64,000 nt of DNA from Melampsora larici-populina 98AG31 (lineage: Eukaryota; Basidiomycota; Pucciniomycetes; Pucciniales; Melampsoraceae): positions 487,971 through 551,970 of the forward strand of contig NW_006768795.1 in the NCBI RefSeq assembly GCF_000204055.1. Direction: 5' to 3'. A program made the position numbers and the translations under genes. The notes beneath the pieces were generated by a model. It saw only the letters and a program-made list of their open reading frames with translations, made no database searches and was not told where the DNA came from. Below, in pieces: positions 43,917-54,350 of this stretch; the first letter of the stretch is position 1, and each line of letters starts with the position of its first letter.

Positions 43917-46343
43917 GATGTGTAACAAAGAAGAGGATTCTATGTGGAGAGGCAGTTGAAAGATCTTGCAAAGAGCAGGAAAGATGGAATATGGACTAAA
44001 AATTGATCAATGAGGATAGGTAAGATATATATATATATATATATATTTACGTCGAAAAATGATTCACTGTGCTCTCAGAGGAAAATTCGCGGATGGATCT
44101 TTACTAAAAATGCTATTAAAGGCTTCTAGACGGTGAAAATTGTGGCTGCTTGATAGCAAAGGAACGGAAGTTCTAACAGCATTACGAGGGTATTTATAAG
44201 TCAATCACTCCTATGATATCCATTACCTAATTTGTCTGAGCCGTCCTTCAGTAATTGTACCAGCCGATCTTACCGAGATGATCTCAAGTTCCCGTTTCAG
44301 GGACTGGTGAGACCAGATCTTCGAGGACACAATCGACTCCGGCGATCAATGAAGGAGTGAATGAAATGACCAAATGGAATGATAGTCTTCGCTATCTTCC
44401 CTTCCCTCCGTACCTCAGACTCTGTACTCTGGAATTGAGTTCAATAAAATCCTGAGCGCACCACTTAAGTTTGCGCAGACTTGTGTCCCCGACATGTGCC
44501 GCTCTACGTACTTCCGTATCCCTCGATTTAGAGTGGAAGGCTATGACACATGTGTTTTAGCAGATGTACCCTGATACGGCTACTGATGTCAATGGCTTTG
44601 GACAGACAAGGAGTCATCCTGTGGATGAGTTATGATCCGTCGAAACAGGAGCATACATGCATATATGATAGGATGGCGATGACCAAGGCACTTGAAAGAA
44701 TGCGGGGAATTATTTTCATATGGGTTACGCACAACCATCATCATATCGTGAATTGCTGATAGGCCGGACGGTCGGATCTACAAAAAAGAGACACAAGCAT
44801 GCTTCCAGTACAAAAATTGAAATGCCATGTCCCAAACTTCTCTTGCATTTAAAGTCGAACCTTGACGGAAACAACTTCACCGCGGCGATGTCTTTAAGTG
44901 GTTTGACGTCCCTTCACGCAGCCACTGGGCTTGCCGAGGGAGGCTTTAAACACCATTTCAGGTTTGACAGAACAGCATCGGCATCACAGCCATAGACATC
45001 GCCCTCTTATTCTCCTCTTTGCCGCACTTCCGCTCTAGACCGTACGTAAGAGGATCAATAGTGATAGCGGAGAATCAGGCTCAAATATCTGTAGCGACGG
45101 CGCAAAATGAGAGGATGCGTTATCATCGTACTTGAAATCGACGAAGTAGACCATCAATGTCAAACAAGCGAGGAAAATGTATGTCTCGTTGAAAGGACGT
45201 AGGGCAGGCACGTTCCGATGCCTCCTGGCAGTCGCAGAAAGTTGCTGACCCAAACTGTGTTGAAGGTCGGATAATACGTTATCAGACTTGTTTGGACTGA
45301 TCACATCCCAGCAAGTTGCAACAGAGACAAATCAAGAGCTCTCGAACATCTATACTCGGGGTAATGGAGGAGAAGGTCCTGTTCGACGAGGCTCCACACC
45401 ACTGAACACCAACACTAACTAGTGCGGAGCTCGGGTGCGGTAAGGTAGATTTACCGCCATTTCAGGGCTACTTTCACAACGGTACAAAATTTGACCCGAG
45501 TCTCGGTTATAAGTGGAAATCTTGGTGATAGATACCATGGCCAAAATCGCAGTCCTGCTTCACTAAAACAGATTTGTATCTAGATGGTGCAACGAGTTAC
45601 AGAGTGGTGCTTTATTACATGTGTCCTATGCCCCAAACCGGGACGCATGCCGGAACTACTTGAATCAGTATGCCGTCAAACAGGACCATACACAAGATTA
45701 AACCTTCAAAATCATAGAATCCGAATCGATGATGGAGGAGTTGTCTTACACGTAATCTCCGCGACAATTCTTCTAATTGACGCAACAAGTGCACGTATTC
45801 TTCAATGTATAATCTTCAAAAATGAGAAACCTCTCTTGAATTGTAGTTCAAATTTGCAAAAAAGACATGCTAACCATGTCAATATCCTTGTAGCACGTTG
45901 ATGCGCACACGTGGAGAGTTTTGAAACAAATCTGAAAGTATTTTGGTAGGATTTAGACTGAGCTTGTTGTTGAGCACCCTTGGTGAATAGTGATTTCTTG
46001 AAGGATTTACGGAATCCTTTGTGTTCAGCTTGGGTCATCTGACTGTCAACACTGCAGTTGATGAGGGGAAGATACACCTGTTATGGCACCTCTTTGATGG
46101 GTCTTAATTACAGAGTCTAAGGAAAGACCTTTGTGGGCGCACATCAGTGTGCTCCAAGGATATTTACATGGTGACAGTGTTAAAGGCCATGTAAATGTTC
46201 ATGATTCAATATCCAAAGGCAAATATAATGTGTGATACATTTAGAGCATATAACGATGAAAACAAAACAAAATCCAGACATCCTTGGTGTTCCAGAATCA
46301 CATGGCGGATTCCCTTTGTCCACACTCCAGAAGTAGCTTGAAC
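43917..46343. other. intergenic, no gene recognised
   Basis: It includes a (TA)n microsatellite at about 44025-44046. Open frames at 44720-44995 (+), 45035-45304 (-) and 45584-45901 (+) show no recognisable domains. A small gene with introns could be missed here. Confidence 0.35.
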
Positions 46344-46346
46344 AAT

Positions 46347-46414
46347 TGAAGGATACAAAGTAGAAGCCGGGCACGTGCCCGGCTTCGTGCCCGGCTTCTA
46401 CTTTGTATCCTGTA
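46347..46414. mobile_element. 68-bp hairpin MITE, AAT duplication
   Basis: It is almost a perfect palindrome: the end TGAAGGATACAAAGTAGAAG pairs with CTTCTACTTTGTATCCTGTA around a GC-rich core with repeated GCCCGGC. It is flanked by AAT (46344-46346 and 46415-46417). The terminal GGATACAAA matches the 172-bp MITE at 7683, so both belong to one family. Confidence 0.8.
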
Positions 46415-46460
46415 AATGATCAAATCAACTCGTTGTTGGTAACTGGTTATTAACACAGTG

Positions 46461-46590
46461 GAATGGGGAAAGTTGGATATGTACATGTGGTCCTGTAACT
46501 AACAATTCGGGGCTTTTTTCACTTTAACTAATCTCTGATTACAGGATGATGTCATCCTGTTGACCATTTCAAATCCAACTTTTCCCATTC
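46461..46590. repeat. imperfect inverted repeat upstream of the DIRS gag
   Basis: GAATGGGGAAAGTTGGAT (about 46462) pairs with ATCCAACTTTTCCCATTC (about 46571), with a second CCTGTAA / TTACAGG pair inside. It could be another MITE or part of the 5' end of the DIRS-like element. Confidence 0.5.
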
Positions 46591-46726
46591 TCATCACCAT
46601 CGTCAAAGTTTATTCATCATTGCTTTTATAGTTATATCTTCAAGTTCCATTCAAAACAAGTTTTTTCGATAAAGAAAGGTTTATAAAAAAGCTTCCTCTT
46701 AATATATCTTTCTAAAAAACCTACAA

Positions 46727-48295
46727 ATGAGCAATGAAGGATCATTTGATTACAATGATGCAAAAGTGGTCACCGAGAAGTTGGAAATCTTATCCACTGA
46801 ATATGAATCAGTTGGCGGTTCCAACGGTAGATCTATGGCAGAGATCAGATCATCATTTGCTGAGATTGTTCCGTACGACACCAAACTGGTACCGACAATG
46901 GTCCAAGTTTGCGTCCGACCTTATCAAATCAGATAAAGATAACGGTCGTCCCATCCATGAGAATGAGGGACCTATTCCTACAAGGCCGGTTACATCAGAT
47001 GATGACCCGGTATACGTGTTTGACATATCTACGAATCCAACGTTTCCGGATGATATTGTTCTGGAAAGAAGGAAAGATTTTCAAGGGGGTCAACAAACGG
47101 GCCAAGTCCATATTCTCACCCAAAAAGAAATCGACATGGCCCAAACGGCAAGAAACCTGCTGGATGCCGAGAATGAAAAAGAAAGTAGATCATCTCGAGC
47201 AAGATCTAGTCCTCCTGCCAGTCAGAAGAAGCGTAGTAAGAAATCAAAACATCATAAAACGGACATCGACTCCGAAGATTCAGATGATTCAGATGCCAAA
47301 TTGGCGAAGAAATCGAAGAAATGGGATTGGTCTTCCAGAGCTCTATCAGGCCCGAATTCAGAAAGTTCCTACACACCTGGAGCAATTCGGTTTGCTAATG
47401 CTAAAAAAGGTTACGCATCAAGCCTGTCCTTGGCGGTCAAAGGATTTAACAGATCAGTTAGACGTGCAGATTTTGCTAAAACTCTATCTAAAGAATTGTT
47501 GGAAGGAGAATACATTGACCTCCGTCGTATTAAAGGAGAATATATGGCGAAACAAAAAGGTTATAATGCACCACTTACTTTGGACGGAAAAGATAAAAAC
47601 TTATCTTTACAAAACAAAGCACTATCCGAAAAATTGGTCAACACTCAAGAATGGTTCTATTACTTCGACATTCTTCAAAAAACTTATCAGGAAGCATTTC
47701 CAAGTTGTTACGAGGATTTTTCAAAATACGCTGATTTTATCAAAGATCAATTCATGTCGGACGGTTCAAAAGCTGATTGGATTTGTGTGGCGAATTTTGA
47801 CGCAGCTTTGCGTCGAAATTTTGCAGCTAAGGAGAATTTGTCTTTTGGGGATTTTGATCATAAGTCTCTTTCAACTCTCGCAATGAAATATATGGCAAAA
47901 GCTTTCAAAATACGACAACCAGAAGCGTCAACAAGTTCATGACCTTACCAAGGTCCATCCAGACAACGTTCAAACCAACGAGACTCATTTGTTCCAAAAC
48001 CTCAAAATTCACCTTTGTACTATAATCATAACTATAAGTACAAAAACGGATTGGGTGTTGAAGATACAAGGAATATGCGGGAAGAAGAGCAGTATTGCTT
48101 CGCATATAACCTCGGGAACTGTAAGCTGGGTGAAAAATGTCTCCGACAACACCGATGTGTTGGTATTTTTTCATATTGTTTTTCCTAAAAAAGTTTAAGA
48201 ATCGTCGAGACATATGTGTTAAAGAGACTCAGTACGAGAACTAATGTATGTCATATTTTACAGAACGTCAAAGGGTGTCGGAACCAGCACCCAGG
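46727..48295 (+). pseudogene. DIRS-like gag with zinc-binding motif
   Basis: The frame starts at 46727 (MSNEGSFDYNDAKVV) and shifts near 46880 within an AAA run to the long frame that carries WYRQWSKFASDLIKSD, an acidic/Lys-rich linker (KKRSKKSKHHKTD) and a helical capsid-like part (LSLAVKGFNRSVRRADFAKTLS, WFYYFDILQKTYQEAFP). TGA at 47940 interrupts the frame. It continues as GPSRQRSNQRDSF and a Cys/His cluster YCFAYNLGNCKLGEKCLRQH. A possible intron (GTTGGT...TTTACAG) leads to GCRNQHPGVEH. Three defects (frameshift, stop, uncertain splice) make it non-functional as it stands. Confidence 0.7.
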
Positions 48296-48762
48296 AGTTG
48301 AGCATACCTGAAGGAGATAAAACATCTGTCTTTGGGTTGGTATTTCTCTATCCCAATCTAAAAAATGTTTCATTTTATCAATATGATATTTATCACAAGA
48401 ACTGACATATGAAGTGAATTACAGATTATCGAAAAGGAAACAGGAGATGATTGTGGAAGAAGACATGTCGCATAAGTTTTTACGAGGCTATATCTGGGAC
48501 GGAATCAACAACAAGGGCTGTTCTCCAGCAATCGAATCCAGTATTTCCGCCAGACCATTTCCAGATGCACCATTTTTTTTTTTTTTCATTGTTTTAAGTG
48601 TTTTTGTAGCCGCTAGGCTATCAAACACTTGTAATATGTCCAGCACCGGTAAAACCCCTCTGGCTGTGTCAGGGGAAAGGGTTACTGTTGGCTGTTTCAT
48701 CTAAGTTACATGTTTGTATATAATAATGTGGAAAGGGCGATGAAGTATGGAGATAATAGAAA

Positions 48763-51700
48763 TTACTCTATTGGTTGTGTCCTGTTTGGTAGAAGTTGAT
48801 GGTTGTTGGTACGTGCCCATATCCATCGGTTAGCAAATCTCCAAGTGGAGTTACAATATGTTGCAATTAGCTTGAGGCAGGCGGGGTTGGTAAGGATGCG
48901 TTTGTCCATCTTTGCAGAGAACTCGTGAAGTCCATGTTGTAATTGGTTTCGATGTCGTTCGTGTGTCTGGCAAATGAATAGAAAGTGTTCAATGTTCTCA
49001 ATGCCTTCTTGGCATTCACAAACCGGGTCAATTGGTTGCTTGAATCGGTTGAGATAAGCGTTAAGGGGCGCGTGTCCTGATCTCAGTTGTGTGATCGTGG
49101 CAATTTCGTGTTTAAGTAGTCGTGAAAGGGCATCAAGATGTTTCTTGGGCTGGGGTTGATGACCTAGATGTTTTAGTTCTTTTTTGTCAAAGGTTTCAGT
49201 CTGAGTTGTCCTCCATTCTTTAATGGCGGCAAGGAAAGCTGCGGTATTTGGGGTGTTAGTGAAGGTACTTGGTAAGCTTCTTTTTGCCAGAGAGTTAGCA
49301 ATCTTATCAGCTTTTTCGTTTCCGGGAATTCCTTTGTGGCCAGGACACCATCGCACCGTGACGCGCATACCCGGAAAACTCTGACGTAGGCATTGTAGTA
49401 TCTTGAAGGTTTGTTGTCGGTTATCGAGCAAGGAGACCGATGAGGAGTTTGATAGTAAATCTTTTACTACTCCTTGGTTATCGAGAATTATCGTGGTTCT
49501 TCTTGTGTATGAGGTCGCCGTTTCTAGGGCAATCTTCAGTCCTAGTTGTACCCCTCGGTATTCGGCTTGATAGATGCCGTGGGATCGGGCTGGCCCTAAG
49601 TGTTCAGATTTGGAAGAGTTATTGTTAGCGCACCATGCTGCAGCTGCAGTGGTCTTTTTTGGGATGCGTGAGCCATCAGAAAAAATGAGAAGGTGTTGCG
49701 GTGAGGGTTTGAGCTGGAGGGTGTTGATTTTCGCTATGTTCTCGTCTTCTTGGAGGATGGTCGAGTAATTGAGTGGTTTGATGAGTGTCGAAGCCGGATC
49801 AACTGGTAGTTGTGTGACAAATTCCTCGAATTCTTTGTGAAGGGGGTGCTGAAAAAACAAGTGAAACGGATTTCTGTGACTTTTTGGGTTAGAATGCTGG
49901 GCTTGTTGTATTAAAGGGAAGAAAGGATGTTTTCGTGACTTAGCAAGAGATCTCGCCATGAAACTCAGGGCCTTGCTTTGTATCCGGGCTTTTGCTGGAA
50001 GTAAGTTGAGGTCGTGGCGTAGGAAGGTCGAGGGAGTGGTAGACAGGGCTCCTAGAGTCGCTCTAGCACATATGTTATCTATGACTGTAAGCTGGTCAGT
50101 AAAGAACTTAGGTGGTTCTGTCGGCAGCCATGCCATCGCGCCATAGTCCGTGGCCGCGTGGATGGTTGTAGTCATCAGTATCCTGAAGAGTCGAGGCGGG
50201 ATGCCCCAGCTTGTCTTTGACAGACCTGCGAAGAAACCCGCCCTCTGTCTACCTTTGGCAGCCACGTCCAGCTTTTGTTGCTTGAAGGTGAGCTTGTCGT
50301 CGATTTTTACGCCGAGCCACTTGGCAAACGGCGACAGCTGGATTCGTTTCCTATCGGCGAAGTCGATCGTGGGTATTACTTCGTGGGATTGTAGGCTAAA
50401 CAAGACCCAAAAAGTCTTTTTAACATTGAAGATCGCTCCATGGTCCTTAGCCCACTGTTGTTGGCGAAAGGAGAGGGTGCGCATCTGCGAGCCTAACTGG
50501 TGTGTGTCATTAGCAGAAGAAACTAATACCACATCATCGATGAACCCTAGGGCCGATGCTGTGGGAATATTATCAGTGATTTCAAGCAGAGACGAGTTGT
50601 AAAGCAGGTAAAGGAGAGGGGATAATGGCGAGCCTTGCGGCAAACCATGATTGAGCAGGAAGGGGTGCGACTTGAACCCATTGAATGTTAATGTTGTTGT
50701 TCTTGAGGCTAGGAATTCGTGAATGATGTTAAGAGTTTGGATGTTGACACCTTTCTTCTCCAAAGTGTTGAGTAACCTGGGATGATGCACCGAGGGAAAC
50801 GCGGATTTAACATCTGCAAACAGAGCACCGACGACTTTCCCTCGCGCCCACTCCCTCTTGATCCATGTGATTAGATGTACTAGCGTTTCTTGGCTAGATC
50901 TATCGGGACGTCCTCCGTAGTGGCCATTGTGGATGAAGTTCAACTTCTCCGAGTAACCTGACAGATGAACAGTTAATAATTTTTCATAAATCTTACTCAG
51001 TGTTATGAGTAATGCGATTGGCCGGTAAGCTGAGGCAAGTGTGTAATCAGACTTCCCCGGCTTCGGGATCATGACTGTAACCGCTTCTTTCCACGCTTGA
51101 GGGATGATGCCGGTTATGGTAATGCATTGAAAAAGAAACTTGACGTGTAATTTGACCGAGTCCCAGATGAGCTTCCAGACCCAGTTCTGGATGCCGTCAG
51201 CTCCGGGCGCCTTTTTGGGTGGGATGTCGCTGATTATTGCTGCTAGGTTCTCGTTGGTGATGACGGACAGGAAGGTCGGCGTCTTTTCCTCAGAGATTCG
51301 TTCTGTTAGTGGGAAGATGAGGTGGTTAGTGTTGGTTAAGCGGCACGGCGCTGTGGCAACGCATGTTGCTGCGAAGAGGGCTTCAGCCTTTTCGTCGTTA
51401 GTTGAGCAAGTCCTCCCATCCTCGGTTAGGATGGTGCTTACCAGCGACGAGGCCTTGCGGCCTGACGCTATCCTTTTTGCCTGAAAAAGGTTGGTGTGGT
51501 CGACGTCCGCCCACGAGTCTTCCTTGGCCTTGTCGATGGCGCGGTTGAAAGTGTTACGAGCTTTTTTGTAGGCTTGTTGTGACTCGACGGTACGTTCTTT
51601 TTTCGCAAGGCGGCGTAGTCGGTTGGCGTTTTTCCGGAGTGGCTCCAATGTTTTGGGTCTCCACCACACTTTGTGCTTACCGTATGGCGCTTTCTTGGGT

Positions 51701-52644
51701 GAGTTGTTGTTCAGTCCGTCCACTATTGCGGTTTGTAGCTGATTGTCAAAGGTTTCAATCTCCGCTCTCGTGACAAGAGGTCTGAGTTTCGGGAGCGTGG
51801 AGGTCAAGTCGTGTTTGAGGTAAGCACTGTTAACCTTGTTCCAGTTCTTCTTTTCGGCCAATTGTTGTGCAGAAATGGACTCGTCTCCTGTTTGTGTGGA
51901 GAAAACAGTGATGAGCGCCTGGTTATCGGAGTGATGACTTACAAGGTCGTGTTCGTCAATAAAGCATGATATGGTTGCGTCGTCGAGGTCTTCGTTGACC
52001 CACACTTGGTCGATAGACGTTCCCTCTGTGTGGGCCGACCTAACACCAAAGGTTGGTATCCCTTTCGGCGACCGGAGGTTGAGTCCCCATTCTGTGAGCA
52101 TTTCTATCATCTTCTCTGAGTCTTTATCGTCTATCTTACTGTGACTTGGGTTCCACAGCGGTGAATGAAGGTTGGCGTCAGTTGTACAAAGGGTTGGGAG
52201 TAATTGGGTGGTGAGTGGCGAGTTCTTAAGCATATCTGTGAATGCTTCAAATCCCTCAAGGGTGCCTTGTGGGTTGTAGACACTGGCTATTAGAAGGGTG
52301 TAGCCTTGCACTGTTATTGTGCATGCGGCTAGGTTTCTGGATGTTGAGTGTATCGGGTTGATAATTGGGTTTAGGTCCTGTCTAATATAAAGACAGGCCT
52401 GTGGTCTGTTTGCTTCCCCTAGGGCGCGTGGGGTTGGAAACACGAGAGTCCAGTTAGATAGGTTTAGGGGGAGGTTGTCCATGGGATTTACGTAAGGTTC
52501 TTGTAGTGAAAGAATAGAAAAAAGTGAAGTAAGGTCGGAGTTGAATAGTGAATGAGTTACATGTTTGGAGTGCTTGCAGTTCAGCTGTAGAACGCCCGTG
52601 GTTTGGTCAATTTTGAGTTTCTCCTTAAGCTGGTGCTCTAACAT
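48763..52644 (-). CDS. LINE ORF2: endonuclease, reverse transcriptase, RNase H
   Basis: The 1293-residue frame is open throughout and performs target-primed reverse transcription. The N-terminal AP-endonuclease part is marked by LQLNCKHSK, LSLQEPYV, TTDANLHSPLWN and SIDQVWV, then HHSDNQALI, where the usual SDH has Asn in place of His. RT motifs from about residue 460: KKAPGADGIQNW, MIPKPGKSDY, SAYRPIALL, LFADVKSAFPSV, HGLPQGSPLSPLL and LGFIDDVVL. RNase H near residue 1010: LIFSDGSRIP, YQAEYRGVQLG, IILDNQGVV and GHKGIPGNEKADKIAN. The C-terminus has a Cys/His cluster DPVCECQEGIENIEHFLF. The start ATG at 52644 overlaps the ORF1 stop (ATGTTAG), suggesting coupled reinitiation. Confidence 0.92.
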   Translation of the reverse strand: MLEHQLKEKLKIDQTTGVLQLNCKHSKHVTHSLFNSDLTSLFSILSLQEPYVNPMDNLPLNLSNWTLVFPTPRALGEANRPQACLYIRQDLNPIINPIHSTSRNLAACTITVQGYTLLIASVYNPQGTLEGFEAFTDMLKNSPLTTQLLPTLCTTDANLHSPLWNPSHSKIDDKDSEKMIEMLTEWGLNLRSPKGIPTFGVRSAHTEGTSIDQVWVNEDLDDATISCFIDEHDLVSHHSDNQALITVFSTQTGDESISAQQLAEKKNWNKVNSAYLKHDLTSTLPKLRPLVTRAEIETFDNQLQTAIVDGLNNNSPKKAPYGKHKVWWRPKTLEPLRKNANRLRRLAKKERTVESQQAYKKARNTFNRAIDKAKEDSWADVDHTNLFQAKRIASGRKASSLVSTILTEDGRTCSTNDEKAEALFAATCVATAPCRLTNTNHLIFPLTERISEEKTPTFLSVITNENLAAIISDIPPKKAPGADGIQNWVWKLIWDSVKLHVKFLFQCITITGIIPQAWKEAVTVMIPKPGKSDYTLASAYRPIALLITLSKIYEKLLTVHLSGYSEKLNFIHNGHYGGRPDRSSQETLVHLITWIKREWARGKVVGALFADVKSAFPSVHHPRLLNTLEKKGVNIQTLNIIHEFLASRTTTLTFNGFKSHPFLLNHGLPQGSPLSPLLYLLYNSSLLEITDNIPTASALGFIDDVVLVSSANDTHQLGSQMRTLSFRQQQWAKDHGAIFNVKKTFWVLFSLQSHEVIPTIDFADRKRIQLSPFAKWLGVKIDDKLTFKQQKLDVAAKGRQRAGFFAGLSKTSWGIPPRLFRILMTTTIHAATDYGAMAWLPTEPPKFFTDQLTVIDNICARATLGALSTTPSTFLRHDLNLLPAKARIQSKALSFMARSLAKSRKHPFFPLIQQAQHSNPKSHRNPFHLFFQHPLHKEFEEFVTQLPVDPASTLIKPLNYSTILQEDENIAKINTLQLKPSPQHLLIFSDGSRIPKKTTAAAAWCANNNSSKSEHLGPARSHGIYQAEYRGVQLGLKIALETATSYTRRTTIILDNQGVVKDLLSNSSSVSLLDNRQQTFKILQCLRQSFPGMRVTVRWCPGHKGIPGNEKADKIANSLAKRSLPSTFTNTPNTAAFLAAIKEWRTTQTETFDKKELKHLGHQPQPKKHLDALSRLLKHEIATITQLRSGHAPLNAYLNRFKQPIDPVCECQEGIENIEHFLFICQTHERHRNQLQHGLHEFSAKMDKRILTNPACLKLIATYCNSTWRFANRWIWARTNNHQLLPNRTQPIE

Positions 52645-54350
52645 TGAGTGTGAGAGGTACTAGCTTGGGCAACCACTTGGATGTATGGCGAGGAGCTGGG
52701 ATTGTGAGGCGGGAACTGGCTTGCAATTTTCACCGGGCACGTGGGGGCAAATGGATGGTGTAAGAAATCAGCGTGGTTCTCTTTGAAGAGGCGCGGCAGA
52801 TTGGCGCTAGGGTCTGCTTTCAATTTGCCGCGTGCGCAGGCAATGCATTTCATAGCAGTTGATCCTTTCACTGGACAATTGTGGGAGTGATGTTCTCCAG
52901 AACAGAAAGGGCACATGGGAGCTAATTTACAAGCAGCGGCCGTATGCCCTACACCCTGACAATTAAAACACCTTGTGGGAGGAGGTCCACTGAGTTCTGT
53001 CCTGTGGCGTCCTCTCCCTTGCCACACCTTTGTGCGTGCTGCAAGGGTAGCCTCATTGAGCGTTTTGAACCCTATCAGCAAGGAGGAATGTCGCTTAGCT
53101 GTGTCGTCAGCCGTATCTTTCTTTAACCACCTCACGAAGAGGGCGTTATCGAGCAGATCGCCATTGCTTATTTTTAAGAGGTCTACGTCCTCTTGTCTGG
53201 TGGGATTGAAGGTGGTCGGGACACCGTGTACAATGATTGAATGTATCTCTTGCTTCAATGCCAAGTTCGGTGATACTTTTGGTAGCCACGCCTCTACTTG
53301 GGCACGGAGGGCTAACACCTGTTTCTGCGAGTCGACATAGACCACCATATTGTTAGATGGGTGTCGGTGTATGTTTCGAACCAGGATCGTCAATGTGTCC
53401 TCCTGAGACACTTTGATGTTGTTCTCTTTCAGGACAGCATTGAGGCTCTTAATGAGCTCAGCAATTGGTTTACCCGCCCCCTAGATATTTTTCGGGTCCT
53501 GCTGGATCAACGTGATCGAGTTGTCCAATTTGGGTCTCGTGGCCTGCTTTGGCTGAGCACGAGTGCTCGTGGGGTTTTGGGCTGAGCGTTGAGACGCTCC
53601 CGGTGCATGTTTTGAGGCGGCCAGAGCAGCTTGGCCCGGTTGTTGTTTTTGAGGCAGTGGTTGCTGCTGGTCTGGGGATATGGCCGAGACCAGTTTAGCC
53701 ACTTGTTCAGTTAACGTGTCAAGTTTGTTTGACCACGTGTCGCTTCTGAACTCGAATTGAGCGTTCGATGCGAAGGAGGAGGGATTGGGGGTTGGGATCG
53801 TTTGGCGACTTGGGTCGAACACCACGTGTCTCGCCTCCATGAGACTAGCCTGTTCTTGGATGAGACCAGTAAGTACCAAGATGTCAGCTGCCGATTCGAC
53901 ATCGACATTGATGGACTTGGTCCGTTTCGACTTGGGAATCAGGGTCGCTTTTGATACATCAAGCAGCCTCTGAATCAGGACACCGAGAGGTTTGGCCGTG
54001 GCTCCAGATCCTCCTGGAAACAGTCGAGCTATGCGAACTGAGCGAGGTGTCCCAGTGATGTCCTCGGACTCTTCGAGAGGGCTCGGAGATGGTGCCCGAA
54101 GACGATGGTGTTTTCTTGAGCCCTCCAGCGAAGCTGGAGTGCTCGATACGGGTCCTAGGAGCGAATGAGGGGGGAGAGAGACTTTGTCGAGGCCTTTCGA
54201 AGACGTTGGACGCGTTTTTGGCGTGGTCGTTGCCAATTGACCCGTCAGGTTTGACGCAACCACCGCGTCCATCGCGTCTTCGTTGTTCGATGTGTCATCG
54301 CGAACAGTCGACCCATCTGGAATATTGGGGTCCAGAGGTCCTTTGTCCAT
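52638..54350 (-). pseudogene. LINE ORF1: gag-like protein with zinc knuckles and one stop
   Basis: ORF1 most likely starts at ATG 54350 (MDKGPLDPNIPDG). The N-terminal half is Ser/Pro/Thr-rich, followed by a predicted helical part (LIQRLLDVSKATLI) and a Gln-rich linker. TAG at 53481-53483 interrupts the frame after LIQQDPKNI. The same frame continues open with PIAELIKSLNAVLKENN, LTILVRNIHRHPS and WLPKVSPNLALKQEI. Zinc knuckles follow at CFNCQGVGHTAAAC, CPFCSGEHHSHNC and CIACARG. The stop could be a disabling mutation or be read through; the identical frame on both sides argues for one ancestral ORF. It ends at 52638, overlapping ORF2 by seven bases. Confidence 0.82.

Noticed and set aside
44720..45304. 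Possible small genes
   Set aside because: No signal peptide, domain or splice pattern could be recognised; open length is within chance for this composition.
45584..45901. 105-codon frame
   Set aside because: No family similarity and no supporting gene structure.
46909..47886. 325-codon frame overlapping the DIRS gag
   Set aside because: It lies one frame off the gag and shows only a basic, low-information composition.
49440..51773. Plus-strand frames opposite LINE ORF2
   Set aside because: They are antisense shadows of the reverse transcriptase and RNase H coding sequence.
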